This document shows, in pieces, positions 15,884 through 25,073 of a DNA stretch of 64,000 nucleotides (positions within the stretch are counted from its first letter, which is position 1; each line of letters starts with the position of its first letter). The stretch lies in the NCBI GenBank assembly GCA_031431435.1, contig JANPDI010000199.1, positions 13,597 through 77,596 on the forward strand, written 5' to 3'. The notes under the pieces were generated by a model. The model was not told the origin of the DNA and ran no database searches. It worked only from the letters and a program-made list of their open reading frames with translations. The DNA is from UKL13-2 sp031431435 (GTDB lineage Bacteria; Pseudomonadota; Gammaproteobacteria; Burkholderiales; Usitatibacteraceae). The position numbers and the translations under genes are program-made.

Positions 15884-18223
15884 TTATAGGCGCACTTCGA
15901 AGCGCAGCGCGGTTGACAGGCTGGTCTTGCCATTGGTTACGACCGTTTGCCGTTCGTTGCCCTGCAAGATGATGTTGCTGTTGATGGCGTCATTGGGCGA
16001 CAGATTTGAAAATGCCAGACGCAGTCTTGCACTCGAATTAATGGTCCATAGTACATAGGCGTCCAACACCCGCTTGGTGCCGATCTTTTGCAGTTGCGTG
16101 TCGGTGACCTGCAAATCATAAGCAGGCGTCCAGTTGATGCTGCCGCCAACTGAAAATGGCGTGCCGCGAAACCGGTAGTCGGCGCCAAAATTGCCGGTTG
16201 CACGGGGCTGTTCGCTGATGCGGTTATTGGGCCCGCGCACCGCATCGACCTCTGAATCAAACAGACTCAGATTAGTGCGGAAATTGATTGCCATCGAATC
16301 TTTGATCAATTCCGGCAGACGGAATTTTGCGTCAAACTCAATGCCGCTGGTGCGCGCCTTGCCAAGATTTTGTGGCCGGCTCACATAGCGCGGTGACGTT
16401 GCCCACGATACGTTTTCAAGCGTGGTGACGTTGCGGATCAGGTCGGTGATGTGGCGTGTGAATAAATTCACCGACCAGATTCCGCCGCCATCCAGAAAGT
16501 CCTCATAGGCAACGTCAACACCATTGGCGAGTTCCGGTTTGAGGTTGGCATTGCCTGCGCGATCGGGGCTCACGGAAGTGTTCGGGCCCGGCACCGGGAA
16601 CAGCGTGTTCAGGCTTGGCCGGGCGACCAGATTTTGGGTCGATGGCGCACGATAACTTTGTGTCAGGCTGACGCGGATTTGGTCGCGACTCGGTGAGGCA
16701 AACCGGTAAACGCCAAACGCCAGTGGTGTCACAACGCTGCTCTTGTTATTCACCGGATTTGAAACCGTGCGACTCTTGGTTTCAATTTGTTCAGCGCGAA
16801 TGCCGAAGTAGGTTGAAAACTGCGCCGTTGGATCCCATTCATCCTGCACATAAAGCGCCTTGCGGATGGTCTCGACGTTGATTTGGCTGCCAAAGTCGGC
16901 GAGCAAGGGCGCGCCATTAAACAACGTGGTGGCGTTGTCGGTGCGCTTGATATCTTCGTACTCCCAACCGCCGACCAAATTATGTTTGCCGTCGCCCCAG
17001 TTGTACAGGACCTTGCCGGTTACGTTCCAGGAACGATCGGTGGTGTCGCTGTCGGTGGTCTGCGTGAGCACACGATTGCCATTGGCGGCAAATTCACGGA
17101 TCGCCAGGTTGGACTTCGATGAAAACTGCCCAAAGCTGCCGCGGACTTCGATGCGGGTGCTCGGGTCGAGTCGTTTATTCAACATGGTCATGACTCTGGC
17201 CACGTTGAACTTTCCGTCGAATTCGGTTTTGCTGACTGCATAGGGTGCAGGCAACAAACCTGTCGTTTGCGTCAACGATCCGTTGCCGCGATTGGTTGAA
17301 TTGTTGCGGACCAGAAACGGCTGGATGCTGAATAACTCACCCGGTCCCAAACGCCACTGGAACCGGCTGGAAAAAAACAGGCTATCGCGCTTGTCATTGG
17401 TCTGCGAAGCGGTCTGCTGATCGAGATTCAGGTTGTTGGTAAGCGTGTCAACATAGGTCGTGCGTGCACGGGTATCGGTCAACTGGTCGGTGTGCCCAGT
17501 CGATAGCGTCATGTTGTAGGTGCCGGTTGGGCTGAACGTATCGTTGCGTGACCACGATAAATTGGGTGAATAGCGACCGCGCTCTTCCTGAAAGCCGGCA
17601 CGAAAGTCATTGTTGCGGATTCGCAGTGGCTCTCTCAAGACGATGTTGATGGTGCCCGCAATCGCACGTGCGCCGGTTTCCGCGGTGGGTGACCGCAGGA
17701 TTTCAACGCGCTCAACCTGCTCGGGCGTGATTTGTTCAATCGAGAAACCCGGTGCAATGCGTTCACCGTCGATCAAAATCTGGGTAAAGCCGCCACCCAT
17801 GCCGCGCAGGCCGGGTGCACCCGGACGTCCCGGACGACCGCCGGTTGTCACACCCGGCAGGCGCCGCAACACATCACCAAGGTTGCTATCGCCATATTGC
17901 TCGATATCTTCCCGCGTAATGATGATTTTTGATGCGGATGAGTCGCGGCGCTCGTTGGTCGCGTTACGGCGTCCGCTGACTTCAATGGCCTCGGTCTTTG
18001 GCGCGGGCTTGGCCGCTTTCGCGGGCGCGCCGCTTGTCGGCTCTTTGGGCCCCTCAAGTCTGGCTCTATCGGCAGGTGTCGGCACAGTGGCGGGTGCCGC
18101 AGCAGGCGGGGTCACGGGCGCAGTCGACTGCGCCATTAGCGGTGAACCCCAAATGCCAAAACTGGCAACGATGGAAATGGAAAGTGCTGTGGATGGACGG
18201 ATGAAGTGGGTGCGGCGATGCAT
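15884..18223 (-). CDS. TonB-dependent outer-membrane receptor
   Basis: About 779 residues. ATG at 18223 gives a signal peptide (MHRRTHFIRPSTALSISIVA ... SPLMAQS); a start eight codons earlier is less likely. A Pro/Ala-rich linker leads to the TonB-box-like AIEVSGRRNATNERR, then the plug domain (DIEQYGDSNLGDVLRRLPGV, GLRGMGGGFTQILIDGERI, VERVEILRSPTAETGARAIAGTINIVLRE) and a 22-strand barrel ending TALRFEVRL. These receptors import siderophores, cobalamin, sugars or other large ligands with energy from TonB-ExbBD. No TonB genes and no substrate enzymes are next to it, so the ligand is unknown. The terminal residue is Leu rather than the frequent Phe. Confidence 0.92.
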   Translation of the reverse strand: MHRRTHFIRPSTALSISIVASFGIWGSPLMAQSTAPVTPPAAAPATVPTPADRARLEGPKEPTSGAPAKAAKPAPKTEAIEVSGRRNATNERRDSSASKIIITREDIEQYGDSNLGDVLRRLPGVTTGGRPGRPGAPGLRGMGGGFTQILIDGERIAPGFSIEQITPEQVERVEILRSPTAETGARAIAGTINIVLREPLRIRNNDFRAGFQEERGRYSPNLSWSRNDTFSPTGTYNMTLSTGHTDQLTDTRARTTYVDTLTNNLNLDQQTASQTNDKRDSLFFSSRFQWRLGPGELFSIQPFLVRNNSTNRGNGSLTQTTGLLPAPYAVSKTEFDGKFNVARVMTMLNKRLDPSTRIEVRGSFGQFSSKSNLAIREFAANGNRVLTQTTDSDTTDRSWNVTGKVLYNWGDGKHNLVGGWEYEDIKRTDNATTLFNGAPLLADFGSQINVETIRKALYVQDEWDPTAQFSTYFGIRAEQIETKSRTVSNPVNNKSSVVTPLAFGVYRFASPSRDQIRVSLTQSYRAPSTQNLVARPSLNTLFPVPGPNTSVSPDRAGNANLKPELANGVDVAYEDFLDGGGIWSVNLFTRHITDLIRNVTTLENVSWATSPRYVSRPQNLGKARTSGIEFDAKFRLPELIKDSMAINFRTNLSLFDSEVDAVRGPNNRISEQPRATGNFGADYRFRGTPFSVGGSINWTPAYDLQVTDTQLQKIGTKRVLDAYVLWTINSSARLRLAFSNLSPNDAINSNIILQGNERQTVVTNGKTSLSTALRFEVRL

Positions 18224-18573
18224 GACAAGTCCCGGTAAAGCGCACATCGATTGAATATGGGGCGCGGGTAGAAAAAATGGAAAAACAAACAGTCCGGCAT
18301 TTTATGTTCTTGCGCATGAACGCGCCATTGTTTTATGCCGTGCGGGTGCGTTGGTGACAAACGGAATGGCAACAATATGTGTCTGTGGCCGTGGCGCGAA
18401 ACGAAAATACCAGCACATTAAAGCTGCCGGGATATACAACGTTGATACCCAAACAGGTCATAATCCGCTGGACGCCGGCCGTGGTGCCGCGATGCCGCGC
18501 CGCCAAAATATCCGCTTCGAAATAAAATTAACGGTAAAAAAGAAAATGAGAAAAGCCAGCGGAGGGTATTGCC
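18224..18573. other. Divergent intergenic region
   Basis: 350 bp between the TonB receptor and the CorA-type gene. It becomes AT-rich just before the CorA-type start and contains the strong ribosome site GGAGGG at about 18560. Promoters for both genes must lie here; no RNA gene or additional coding region could be supported. Confidence 0.4.
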
Positions 18574-20232
18574 ATGTCAGACAACAATAAAACTGTCCGC
18601 AATTTTAATCACACCCTGTTGTGGCCGATCACGCTGTCACCGTTAAAACGGCATCTGGGTTCAGAAGTGGTCCATTATTGGGAAACGCTCAAGCGCAACC
18701 CCGGCCCTTGGCGGTACGTTGACGACACGCTGTTGATCGAAGACGAGTCGTGTGTGGCCGGCTACGAGGAGTTTGTCTATTTTCTGCCCTACGTGCAGCG
18801 GTTTTTATATGGCGTGGGCGACGAGGGCCGCGGCGCGCAGTCGTCGCTGCATACCTTTACCCGCAACGATATTGCGACTGCCGAGGTTGTCCTGACCGAG
18901 GGCGCTGCGCCGATCGTGTTGGATGTGCTGCGCGCCAGGCTGTACTTTTTTTACGACGTTGACGTGGCGGTGGCGGTGTTGGAAGTAGCGGGCGAGAATA
19001 TTCCGCTCGCGGACGTGGTCGAACTCATGGATCGCTTCGGCCGACCCTACGCGCCGGCGTGGGATGGTCAAGGCCAGGGCGCACACTGTCCGCACAGTGT
19101 TGCTTTCCATGGCAAAGACGGGGCGCTGTTGTCGCAATCGGATTATGGCGACCGCGACAAGTTCATCGACCTGGTGCGTGGCGAGCGTCAAACGCCGCTG
19201 TCGATGCATTGGGAATTTTTTCTGTCGCCGCTGGTACCCGCCTATTTGCCGGGCGGCGCAATCAAATACCATCAGATTGAGAACAAGCGCATTCCGATCA
19301 TGTCGTATTTATCGTTTGACGATCCAACTGTGCTGACGCGGGGTGATATGGTGCGGATTGGGTTTGCCGCAAAATGGGGCGAATCCGATACGCTGCCTTA
19401 TGCAGAACGCTACCTCAACAATTTTGAGGCCGACTATTGTTACGACCGTTATTGGGGGCCCGGCGAAAATGATGACCAGATGCTGACGCGTTATTTTTTC
19501 TGCGGCGTCGGGTTTGCGATGATTACAAAAGCAAATGGCAGCGGCATTTTGTTGCGCCAGTTCCGCCATCAGTTTTATCAGATCGGCCTGATTTCCAATT
19601 TCAATAAAGCCGCGCTTTTGTCACTATCGAACCGCTTTTCACGCGCGGTGGAGCGCCTGAATGTTCGCGACTATGAGTCGGTCAAGCAGTTCAAAAAACA
19701 CGTGCGGGAAACACTTGAGGTATTTCTGCGATTTAATCATCGTTACTGGTTTCATGAAATCTCAAACCAGGTTCAGGCAAGTGATTTTTTCCAGCGCTTG
19801 ACCCATCAACTCGGCTCGGATGCACTCTATAACGAGGTGCGCGAAGAGGCGCGTGACATCAACGAATATCTTGACGCCGATCGCGCCCGCCGTCAAACCG
19901 ATAACGCCATGCGCCTGACGGTGGTCTCATCCTGCGGCATGGTCGGTACGGTGGTCACCGGGTTCCTTGGTATGAATTTGTATTCACATTCGGATCTTTC
20001 GACGCTGACCAAGGCGATGATCTTTATTGCCGTGTTTGTTCCAACCACGGCACTGGCGCTTTACACCGTTATTATTTCGCGGCGCATCGCCAACTTCATG
20101 GAAGCGCTGTCGAGCGAGGGGTTGACCTGGAGTGAAAAAGTGGCGACGCTTGGTCAGATCTTTAAGTCAACCTCGAAGCGAAAGAGGGCCGAAGCGCGGC
20201 GCGACACACATGGCTTATCCGGGCCGGAGTAA
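18574..20232 (+). CDS. CorA-like magnesium/metal transporter, divergent
   Basis: 552 residues, far longer than typical CorA (about 320-370). The last 100 residues have the CorA layout: a long helix (ARRQTDNAMRLTVVSSCG), TM1 ending in the GMN motif (VVTGFLGMNL), a short loop and TM2 (AMIFIAVFVPTTALALYTVII), then a basic tail. The GMN motif is the selectivity filter for Mg2+ in this family. The first 400 residues form a large cytoplasmic part without an obvious match to the standard CorA funnel (for example RFLYGVGDEGRGAQSSLHTF, HWEFFLSPLVPAY). GGAGGG precedes the ATG. Mg2+, Co2+ or Zn2+ transport is likely, but the enlarged domain suggests extra regulation. Confidence 0.75.
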   Translation: MSDNNKTVRNFNHTLLWPITLSPLKRHLGSEVVHYWETLKRNPGPWRYVDDTLLIEDESCVAGYEEFVYFLPYVQRFLYGVGDEGRGAQSSLHTFTRNDIATAEVVLTEGAAPIVLDVLRARLYFFYDVDVAVAVLEVAGENIPLADVVELMDRFGRPYAPAWDGQGQGAHCPHSVAFHGKDGALLSQSDYGDRDKFIDLVRGERQTPLSMHWEFFLSPLVPAYLPGGAIKYHQIENKRIPIMSYLSFDDPTVLTRGDMVRIGFAAKWGESDTLPYAERYLNNFEADYCYDRYWGPGENDDQMLTRYFFCGVGFAMITKANGSGILLRQFRHQFYQIGLISNFNKAALLSLSNRFSRAVERLNVRDYESVKQFKKHVRETLEVFLRFNHRYWFHEISNQVQASDFFQRLTHQLGSDALYNEVREEARDINEYLDADRARRQTDNAMRLTVVSSCGMVGTVVTGFLGMNLYSHSDLSTLTKAMIFIAVFVPTTALALYTVIISRRIANFMEALSSEGLTWSEKVATLGQIFKSTSKRKRAEARRDTHGLSGPE

Positions 20233-20281
20233 CGGCGCCCAAACGGCTTGGCAGGCGCACACAGCGACCGGTGAATCGGTT

Positions 20282-21187
20282 TTACATCGACGCAGGGGTC
20301 GCGGCGGACCGGCATTGCGCGCGACGCGTGAAAACAAGCGTTTTTGACAAGCCGTAAGTCGAGCCGTCGAGGGTAATCGTGTTGCCAACCACTCTCGCCG
20401 GCGCATCTTTGCCGATGTGTGGAATGGCGAATCGTTCACCGTTCATGGTTGCGTGAAACTGGATCGACAATGGATTTTTTTTACCAACACCATCGGCGGT
20501 CAACAACCCGTCAATCATCTGGAACCGTTGGGTAAGATCGAGGGTAATGCTGCGCTGGCGCCGGGTCGTTGTTTGCGCTTGCTGCGCACACCATTTCCCG
20601 TTGACCTTCGCCGGCACCGTCCACAGAAAAACCTTGCTGGACTTTTCGCGCCCCACCGATTTTTCCGGATTGTCCACCACCCGCATGGCGTCGTGCGCCC
20701 AGTCGCCCATGTCCCAATCGTGCGAGACAATGCGGGTTCCCGGCTTCAGTTGCAGTAGTTTAGGCCGCAGGGCAATGTTGACATCAGGCAGCAGATACAT
20801 GGTGATGACCGTTGCAGCGGCAAGGTTGGTCGTGAACAGGTCTTCGACGCGAAAGCTGGCGCGATCGGCAACGTTTGCTTTTTTTGCATATGCCCGCGCC
20901 GTTTCGACCAATGCCGGGTCGATCTCAACGCCAAGTCCGCGCGCGCCATAATTTTTTGCCGCGAGAACCACAATACGGCCGTCGCCTGAACCGAGGTCGA
21001 TCACAAAATCATTCGACACAACGCCGGCCATTTCGAGCATCGTTTTGGTCACCAATGGTGGCGAGACAACAAACGGCACGTCAAGATCGCGTAATACGCT
21101 GCCCGTCGGTGATGATTCCGAAGCGGTGACAGTGGACAGGCTAAACGCCAGCAATGTCGCGACGACAACAATGGTTTTTTTGGGCAT
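20282..21187 (-). CDS. Exported SAM-dependent methyltransferase-fold protein
   Basis: 301 residues. A clear signal peptide (MPKKTIVVVATLLAFSLSTVTASE) is followed by a Rossmann methyltransferase domain: motif I VIDLGSGDGRIVVLAAKNYGA, the acidic end of strand 2 GLGVEIDPALVE, then RVEDLFTTN and motif-IV-like VITMYLLPDV. Residues 185-301 form a beta-rich extension of unknown type. S-adenosylmethionine is not normally available in the periplasm, so either the signal acts as an anchor, or the domain binds another ligand. Related exported class I methyltransferase proteins are annotated in other betaproteobacteria without function. It lies downstream of the sigma-factor operon on the same strand, with an 85-bp gap. 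Confidence 0.8.
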   Translation of the reverse strand: MPKKTIVVVATLLAFSLSTVTASESSPTGSVLRDLDVPFVVSPPLVTKTMLEMAGVVSNDFVIDLGSGDGRIVVLAAKNYGARGLGVEIDPALVETARAYAKKANVADRASFRVEDLFTTNLAAATVITMYLLPDVNIALRPKLLQLKPGTRIVSHDWDMGDWAHDAMRVVDNPEKSVGREKSSKVFLWTVPAKVNGKWCAQQAQTTTRRQRSITLDLTQRFQMIDGLLTADGVGKKNPLSIQFHATMNGERFAIPHIGKDAPARVVGNTITLDGSTYGLSKTLVFTRRAQCRSAATPASM

Positions 21188-21272
21188 GCGGCATTATCGC
21201 CGAGCCGCCCAACAATGGCGATGCCAGGAAGAACCGGCCGGCGATGTTTGCCGGCCAGCCACATAACATGGT

Positions 21273-22529
21273 TTACTTCGACTTAAATGAGAACGATTTG
21301 CCGTCGCTTACCGTATAGCCGTCCGGTGTCGTAAACAAATTGAGCGGTTGCTCGGTACGTTTGACGTTGGCCAGCCGGTAAATCGTGTCACCGGAACGCG
21401 GGTCGCTATGTTTGGCATAGACCGTCATCTGCAAATCAGGCGAGGTCCACGTTTCATTGGACACCGTGATTGCATTCTTGTTGCCGATCTCGCCGGCGGG
21501 AATGGTGTAGGCGCGCAGCTTGCCGTCGGCGCGAACGCCGTCAAAATCTTTGGTCCCCAAGTCCTTGGTGGTTGCCTTTGACGACCATGTGTGATCGGCA
21601 AACGATGTTGAAAGGGGTGACAGCTGCGCTAGATCGCGACCGTCAAACGAAAAACTGGCCGACGGACTGTGCGACGGGGACGAGCTGTCAATCCTGATTT
21701 CACGCGACGGCTGTCTGGTGACTTTGGCATTGCCGGACGAACGTATTACATTCACTCTTACCTGTTCGTTCAGCTCTTTGTTGCCGCTTCCATCGGCGGA
21801 TTCAGTACGCGTAATCACAACCTCCTCACCGGGACTGCGCTCAATGACGGTTGCTTTGCCGTCTTTCATTGCGGCTTTGGCTTTTTCGCGGAGCTCCTCG
21901 ACCCGTTTTTGCAAATTGGGATCGGTGCCAATTCTGATCGCTGATTTGGCGGCGGGATTTACGATAAAACGCGTCTTCTCAACCGCGTCCTGAATACTGA
22001 TCGATTTGAGCGCGCCATTGGCATCACGTGATTCGATGCGTGTGCGGCCGGCGCTGTCACGATACGACATTTGTGACGTGCGCCTGACAATCTGGTTGCC
22101 ATCAGGCAGTGTCTGGATGCGCTCATTGATCACCTCGGCGCTATACGGGGCATTCTTGACCGGGCGGCCGGACATGCCGGAATGGATGCCGGCGAAGGCA
22201 TCCGACAACGCCGACGAAATGGTGACATCAATATCGTTTGGGCCAAGCATACGCAACTTCTCGAGATGTTCAACGCGCTTTCCGGGCGGTAAAGGCGGTG
22301 AAGGCGGCAATGGTGGCAGCGGAACATCTGATGCCTGCGCCAACACAATTGTTCTGCCATCAATCGATTCTGCCGCCGCGTTGGTGACAATTTCGACGAC
22401 CCGCCTCTCGGTGGTTGCCGGTCCGTCGGTGGCAATACTGATGACCATTGGCGTGGCGCTTGCCGTTCCGACCATGGCGGCAGTCGAAACGGCCGCCCTG
22501 ACCGCGGTACGCAATATTGATGAGTTCAT
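21273..22529 (-). CDS. Exported protein of unknown function in ECF sigma operon
   Basis: 418 residues from ATG at 22529, which has AAAGGAA before it; the frame runs further upstream but without a start signal. A signal-like N-terminus (SSILRTAVRAAVSTAAMVGTASA) leads to a short proline stretch (PLPPLPPSPPLPPGK), then a charged, helix-rich middle with repeated DSAGRTRIESRDANGALK-like hairpins that resemble beta-hairpin (RHS-like or DUF-type) segments, and a C-terminal domain (AYTIPAGEIGNKNAI ... TVYAKHSDPRSGDTIYRLANV). No family was recognised. It is the third gene of the sigma / anti-sigma-like operon and is therefore a likely target or modulator of that system (inference). Confidence 0.75.
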   Translation of the reverse strand: MNSSILRTAVRAAVSTAAMVGTASATPMVISIATDGPATTERRVVEIVTNAAAESIDGRTIVLAQASDVPLPPLPPSPPLPPGKRVEHLEKLRMLGPNDIDVTISSALSDAFAGIHSGMSGRPVKNAPYSAEVINERIQTLPDGNQIVRRTSQMSYRDSAGRTRIESRDANGALKSISIQDAVEKTRFIVNPAAKSAIRIGTDPNLQKRVEELREKAKAAMKDGKATVIERSPGEEVVITRTESADGSGNKELNEQVRVNVIRSSGNAKVTRQPSREIRIDSSSPSHSPSASFSFDGRDLAQLSPLSTSFADHTWSSKATTKDLGTKDFDGVRADGKLRAYTIPAGEIGNKNAITVSNETWTSPDLQMTVYAKHSDPRSGDTIYRLANVKRTEQPLNLFTTPDGYTVSDGKSFSFKSK

Positions 22530-22572
22530 GGTTGTTCCTTTTGTGATTAATCGGGTTCGAGACGGCGCGGCG

Positions 22573-23067
22573 CTACTGGGCGGTAAATCGCAATGCAAGA
22601 GGCTGCCCGGCCGCGCTGACCAACATTTCAGCGCGCAGGGATTCGCCGATCATTTCCGGTGACACGGCCATGCCCATGCTGGCCAACATCATCTTCGGTA
22701 TCTGTGTTTCGATGACGCGTGGATTTGGTTCCAGCGCAATCTGTTCGAGTGATTGCAGCGCAAAGAAAGGTGCATTGTTGTGGCGTGTCGTGCCGGCGGC
22801 ACCCGTGATTGACGGCGTTGTTGCCGCCAATGGACTGAGCAGCATCCACGCGCTCATGGCAACACTCGCTGCAAGCGCCGTGCCAGGTGCAAACCATTGC
22901 CCGACATTACCAAGCCGGACAGACCAGCGGCCGGCACGGTGTTTTTTGGCAAATCGCTTCGCTACCGCGGCGTGGACGTCGGCGGGTGCGTTGTGCAATA
23001 AGAGTTGCCCGCGTAAATGATCGAGTTCGCGGTCAAGTTGATTATTGTCAGGTTGGTTTAAATTCAT
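22573..23067 (-). CDS. Membrane protein, probable anti-sigma factor
   Basis: 164 residues. The N-terminal 55 residues are polar (a possible sigma-binding domain: LDRELDHLRGQLLLHNAPADVHAAVAKRFAKKH), followed by one transmembrane helix at about 60-80 (GTALAASVAMSAWMLLSPLA) and a periplasmic part of 80 residues. This is the layout of ECF anti-sigma factors, although no zinc-binding HxxxCxxC motif is present. Its ATG overlaps the sigma-factor stop (ATGA), so the two are made together. The role is inferred mainly from position and topology. Confidence 0.7.
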   Translation of the reverse strand: MNLNQPDNNQLDRELDHLRGQLLLHNAPADVHAAVAKRFAKKHRAGRWSVRLGNVGQWFAPGTALAASVAMSAWMLLSPLAATTPSITGAAGTTRHNNAPFFALQSLEQIALEPNPRVIETQIPKMMLASMGMAVSPEMIGESLRAEMLVSAAGQPLALRFTAQ

Positions 23068-23723
23068 CGTCTTGCCTCTTGCGTTGTCTCGTTGGTGTTG
23101 GTGTGTCTTTTTAGGCCGTCAGGTGCCGCCGCCTCGTCAGCCTCCAGTAACACAAGAAGTTTTGCGCGCGCCCGTGACAGGCGGGACCGTACGGTACCAA
23201 TATCAATATGGCAAATTTCGGCAATTTCGAGATAACTCAGATCTTGCATTTCATAAAGAATCAGCACATCACGATAATGCGGTGCAATGGTTGACAGCGC
23301 CCGTCGCACCACCTCCGCGCGCCGGTCGGTCAGCAGTTTTTCCAGCGGCATCGGACGCGGGTCGACAATATCAAAATCGATGTCGTCGTTGTCTGAATCA
23401 TTGCCGTGATTCGCGTGCATCGGCAAAAACCGGCGCCGAGCTTCATCACGTTTCAACATAAAATTGCGCGCGACACCAAACAGGAAGCCCGATAACGCAC
23501 CGCGCATCGGGTCAAACGCGAGCTTGTCCTCAATCAACGCAACAAAAACATCCTGCACCACATCGGCGGCGGTGTCGCTCGACCCGGATCGCAACAGCGC
23601 AAAGCGAAAAAGCGGACCTTGGTGCCTGTCATACAACGTTGACAGCGCGGCGTGGTCGCCCGCCCGCAACCGCCTCAGTAAATTGAGGTCAAGATTGGCG
23701 TCTGATAAAGGCATGGCGGTCAT
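23064..23723 (-). CDS. ECF-family RNA polymerase sigma factor
   Basis: 219 residues. Region 2 (LYDRHQGPLFRFALLRSGSSDTAADVVQDVFVALIE, then GFLFGVARNFMLKRDEARR) and region 4 (TIAPHYRDVLILYEMQDLSYLEIAEICHIDIGTVRSRLSRARAKL) are both intact, with an acidic linker of about 35 residues between them. Such factors redirect RNA polymerase to a small set of promoters when the partner anti-sigma factor releases them, usually on an envelope signal. ATG at 23723 or three codons later could start it. The next gene overlaps its stop. A GGAACTT element about 45 bp upstream suggests autoregulation. Confidence 0.93.
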   Translation of the reverse strand: MTAMPLSDANLDLNLLRRLRAGDHAALSTLYDRHQGPLFRFALLRSGSSDTAADVVQDVFVALIEDKLAFDPMRGALSGFLFGVARNFMLKRDEARRRFLPMHANHGNDSDNDDIDFDIVDPRPMPLEKLLTDRRAEVVRRALSTIAPHYRDVLILYEMQDLSYLEIAEICHIDIGTVRSRLSRARAKLLVLLEADEAAAPDGLKRHTNTNETTQEARR

Positions 23724-23743
23724 TGGCAGGTGGGTGGTTTGCA

Positions 23744-23772
23744 GTATTACGTTTATCGCCCTGCGAAGTTCC
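23744..23772 (-). promoter_or_regulatory. Candidate ECF-type promoter of the sigma operon
   Basis: On the minus strand GGAACTT (23772-23766) matches the usual -35 element of RpoE-like sigma factors, followed after 16 bases by TAATAC (23749-23744). It is 20 bases before the sigma-factor ATG. The -35 match is strong, the -10 is not a typical TCTRA, so assignment is tentative. Confidence 0.4.
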
Positions 23773-23829
23773 CGCCAGTTTAAACCCTAATATCGGCGGG
23801 TGTTTTCGGGCAAAAATGGCTGGAAACGC
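23771..23829. repeat. Intergenic hairpin repeat, copy D
   Basis: CCCGCC (23771-23776) pairs with GGCGGG (23795-23800), and the segment GGCGGGTGTTTTCGGGCAAAAATGGCTGGAAACGC shares its core with copies at 36719, 49271 and 53391. It lies between the divergent sigma-factor and KAS III genes. Confidence 0.5.
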
Positions 23830-23925
23830 TTTATTTAAAAGGAGGTTGATTGTTTTTGATGGGCGGGTCAATCAATCCACTTTTGCGCGACAATACGCCT
23901 CTACAAAAGCAATGAGGCCAACAAA

Positions 23926-25047
23926 ATGACCTACGCCGCCCTCACCGGTTGGGGTAAATGTTTACCCCCCGCCATCCTGACCAACGCCGATCTCGCCACT
24001 TTTTTGCCTACCGACGACGATTGGATTGTCCAGCGTACCGGCATGAAGGAACGCCGTATCTCGCACGTTTGCGGGCTCGACCTATCCTTGGTTGCGGCAA
24101 AACGCGCGCTCGCGTGCGCCGGGTTGGATGCGAGCGAACTCGATTTCATCATTTACGGATCGTGCAGCTTTGACGAGCACGTGCCGAATACCGCATCCGG
24201 TTTGCAGGTCAGGCTTGGTGCCACCAAAGCGGCGGCAATGGATGTCAACACCGCCTGCACCAGCTTTCTTTACGGCATGTCGACGGCGACGGCGTTTATT
24301 CAGTCCGGCATGGCAAAAAATGTGCTGGTGATTGGCGTCGAACACATTTCGAAATTCATGGATTGGGAAAATCGTAACGTCGCGGTATTGTTTGGTGATG
24401 GTGCCGCGGCGGCAGTATTTCAAGCGACGGACAAAGCCGAGGGCGTTATCGCGCAAAAATTAGGCTGTTATGCGGATGCGCGGCAAACATTGCGGGTGCG
24501 CGGCAAGGGCGCGCTCTACTCGAATACCGGTGTGGTTTATGGTGATACCCGCTGGGACTTTGACGGCCAGGAGATTTTCAAGAAGGCGGTGACCGGCATG
24601 GGCGAGGCATCGGTTGATGTGTTGCGCCAAGCGGGTGTGACCATTGATGATATTGATGTGGTGGTGCCGCATCAAGCCAACCTGCGCATTATTGAGGCAG
24701 TCGCCAAGCGTGCAGGGGCCTCAATGGACAAGGTATTTTTGACCGTGCAGAAATACGGCAACATGAGTGCGGCAACCGCACCGGTGGCGCTGGTCGAAGC
24801 GCTTGAGGCAGGTCGCATCAAACCGGGGGGATTGGTGCTGATTCCGGCATTTGGTGCCGGTTTGACCCTGTCCGCGCATTTGATCCGCTGGGGTGATCGC
24901 ACCACCCCGATCGCCACATCCGACGCCGAATTGCCGCCCTGCGACAAAACTGCGCTCGAAATGGTGCAGGCATTGATGGCGCAAAAACTGCCGCGTGAAC
25001 GTTCCGAAGCGGGCTTGATGGGGGTGAAATTTTTTGAGGCGGGCTGA
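23926..25047 (+). CDS. 3-oxoacyl-ACP synthase III-family enzyme (KAS III)
   Basis: 373 residues with the thiolase fold. The catalytic triad is visible: Cys in DVNTACTSFLYG (near residue 112), His in VVVPHQANLRI and Asn in KYGNMSAATAPVAL. The LFGDGAAAAVF and PAFGAGLTLSAHLIRWG segments are typical of FabH-like enzymes. It would condense an acyl-CoA with malonyl-ACP. The protein is about 45 residues longer than housekeeping FabH (about 325) with a non-conserved C-terminal tail, and it is not next to other fatty acid synthesis genes, so it may be a secondary KAS III for a special acyl primer. The ATG is weakly preceded by AATGAGG. Confidence 0.9.
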   Translation: MTYAALTGWGKCLPPAILTNADLATFLPTDDDWIVQRTGMKERRISHVCGLDLSLVAAKRALACAGLDASELDFIIYGSCSFDEHVPNTASGLQVRLGATKAAAMDVNTACTSFLYGMSTATAFIQSGMAKNVLVIGVEHISKFMDWENRNVAVLFGDGAAAAVFQATDKAEGVIAQKLGCYADARQTLRVRGKGALYSNTGVVYGDTRWDFDGQEIFKKAVTGMGEASVDVLRQAGVTIDDIDVVVPHQANLRIIEAVAKRAGASMDKVFLTVQKYGNMSAATAPVALVEALEAGRIKPGGLVLIPAFGAGLTLSAHLIRWGDRTTPIATSDAELPPCDKTALEMVQALMAQKLPRERSEAGLMGVKFFEAG

Positions 25048-25073
25048 TCACCCCGCCGGCGGACATCAACGCG

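Noticed and set aside
18351..18590. 79-codon open frame before the CorA-type gene
   Set aside because: No ribosome site, no homology-like pattern, and it overlaps the CorA-type start and its ribosome site.
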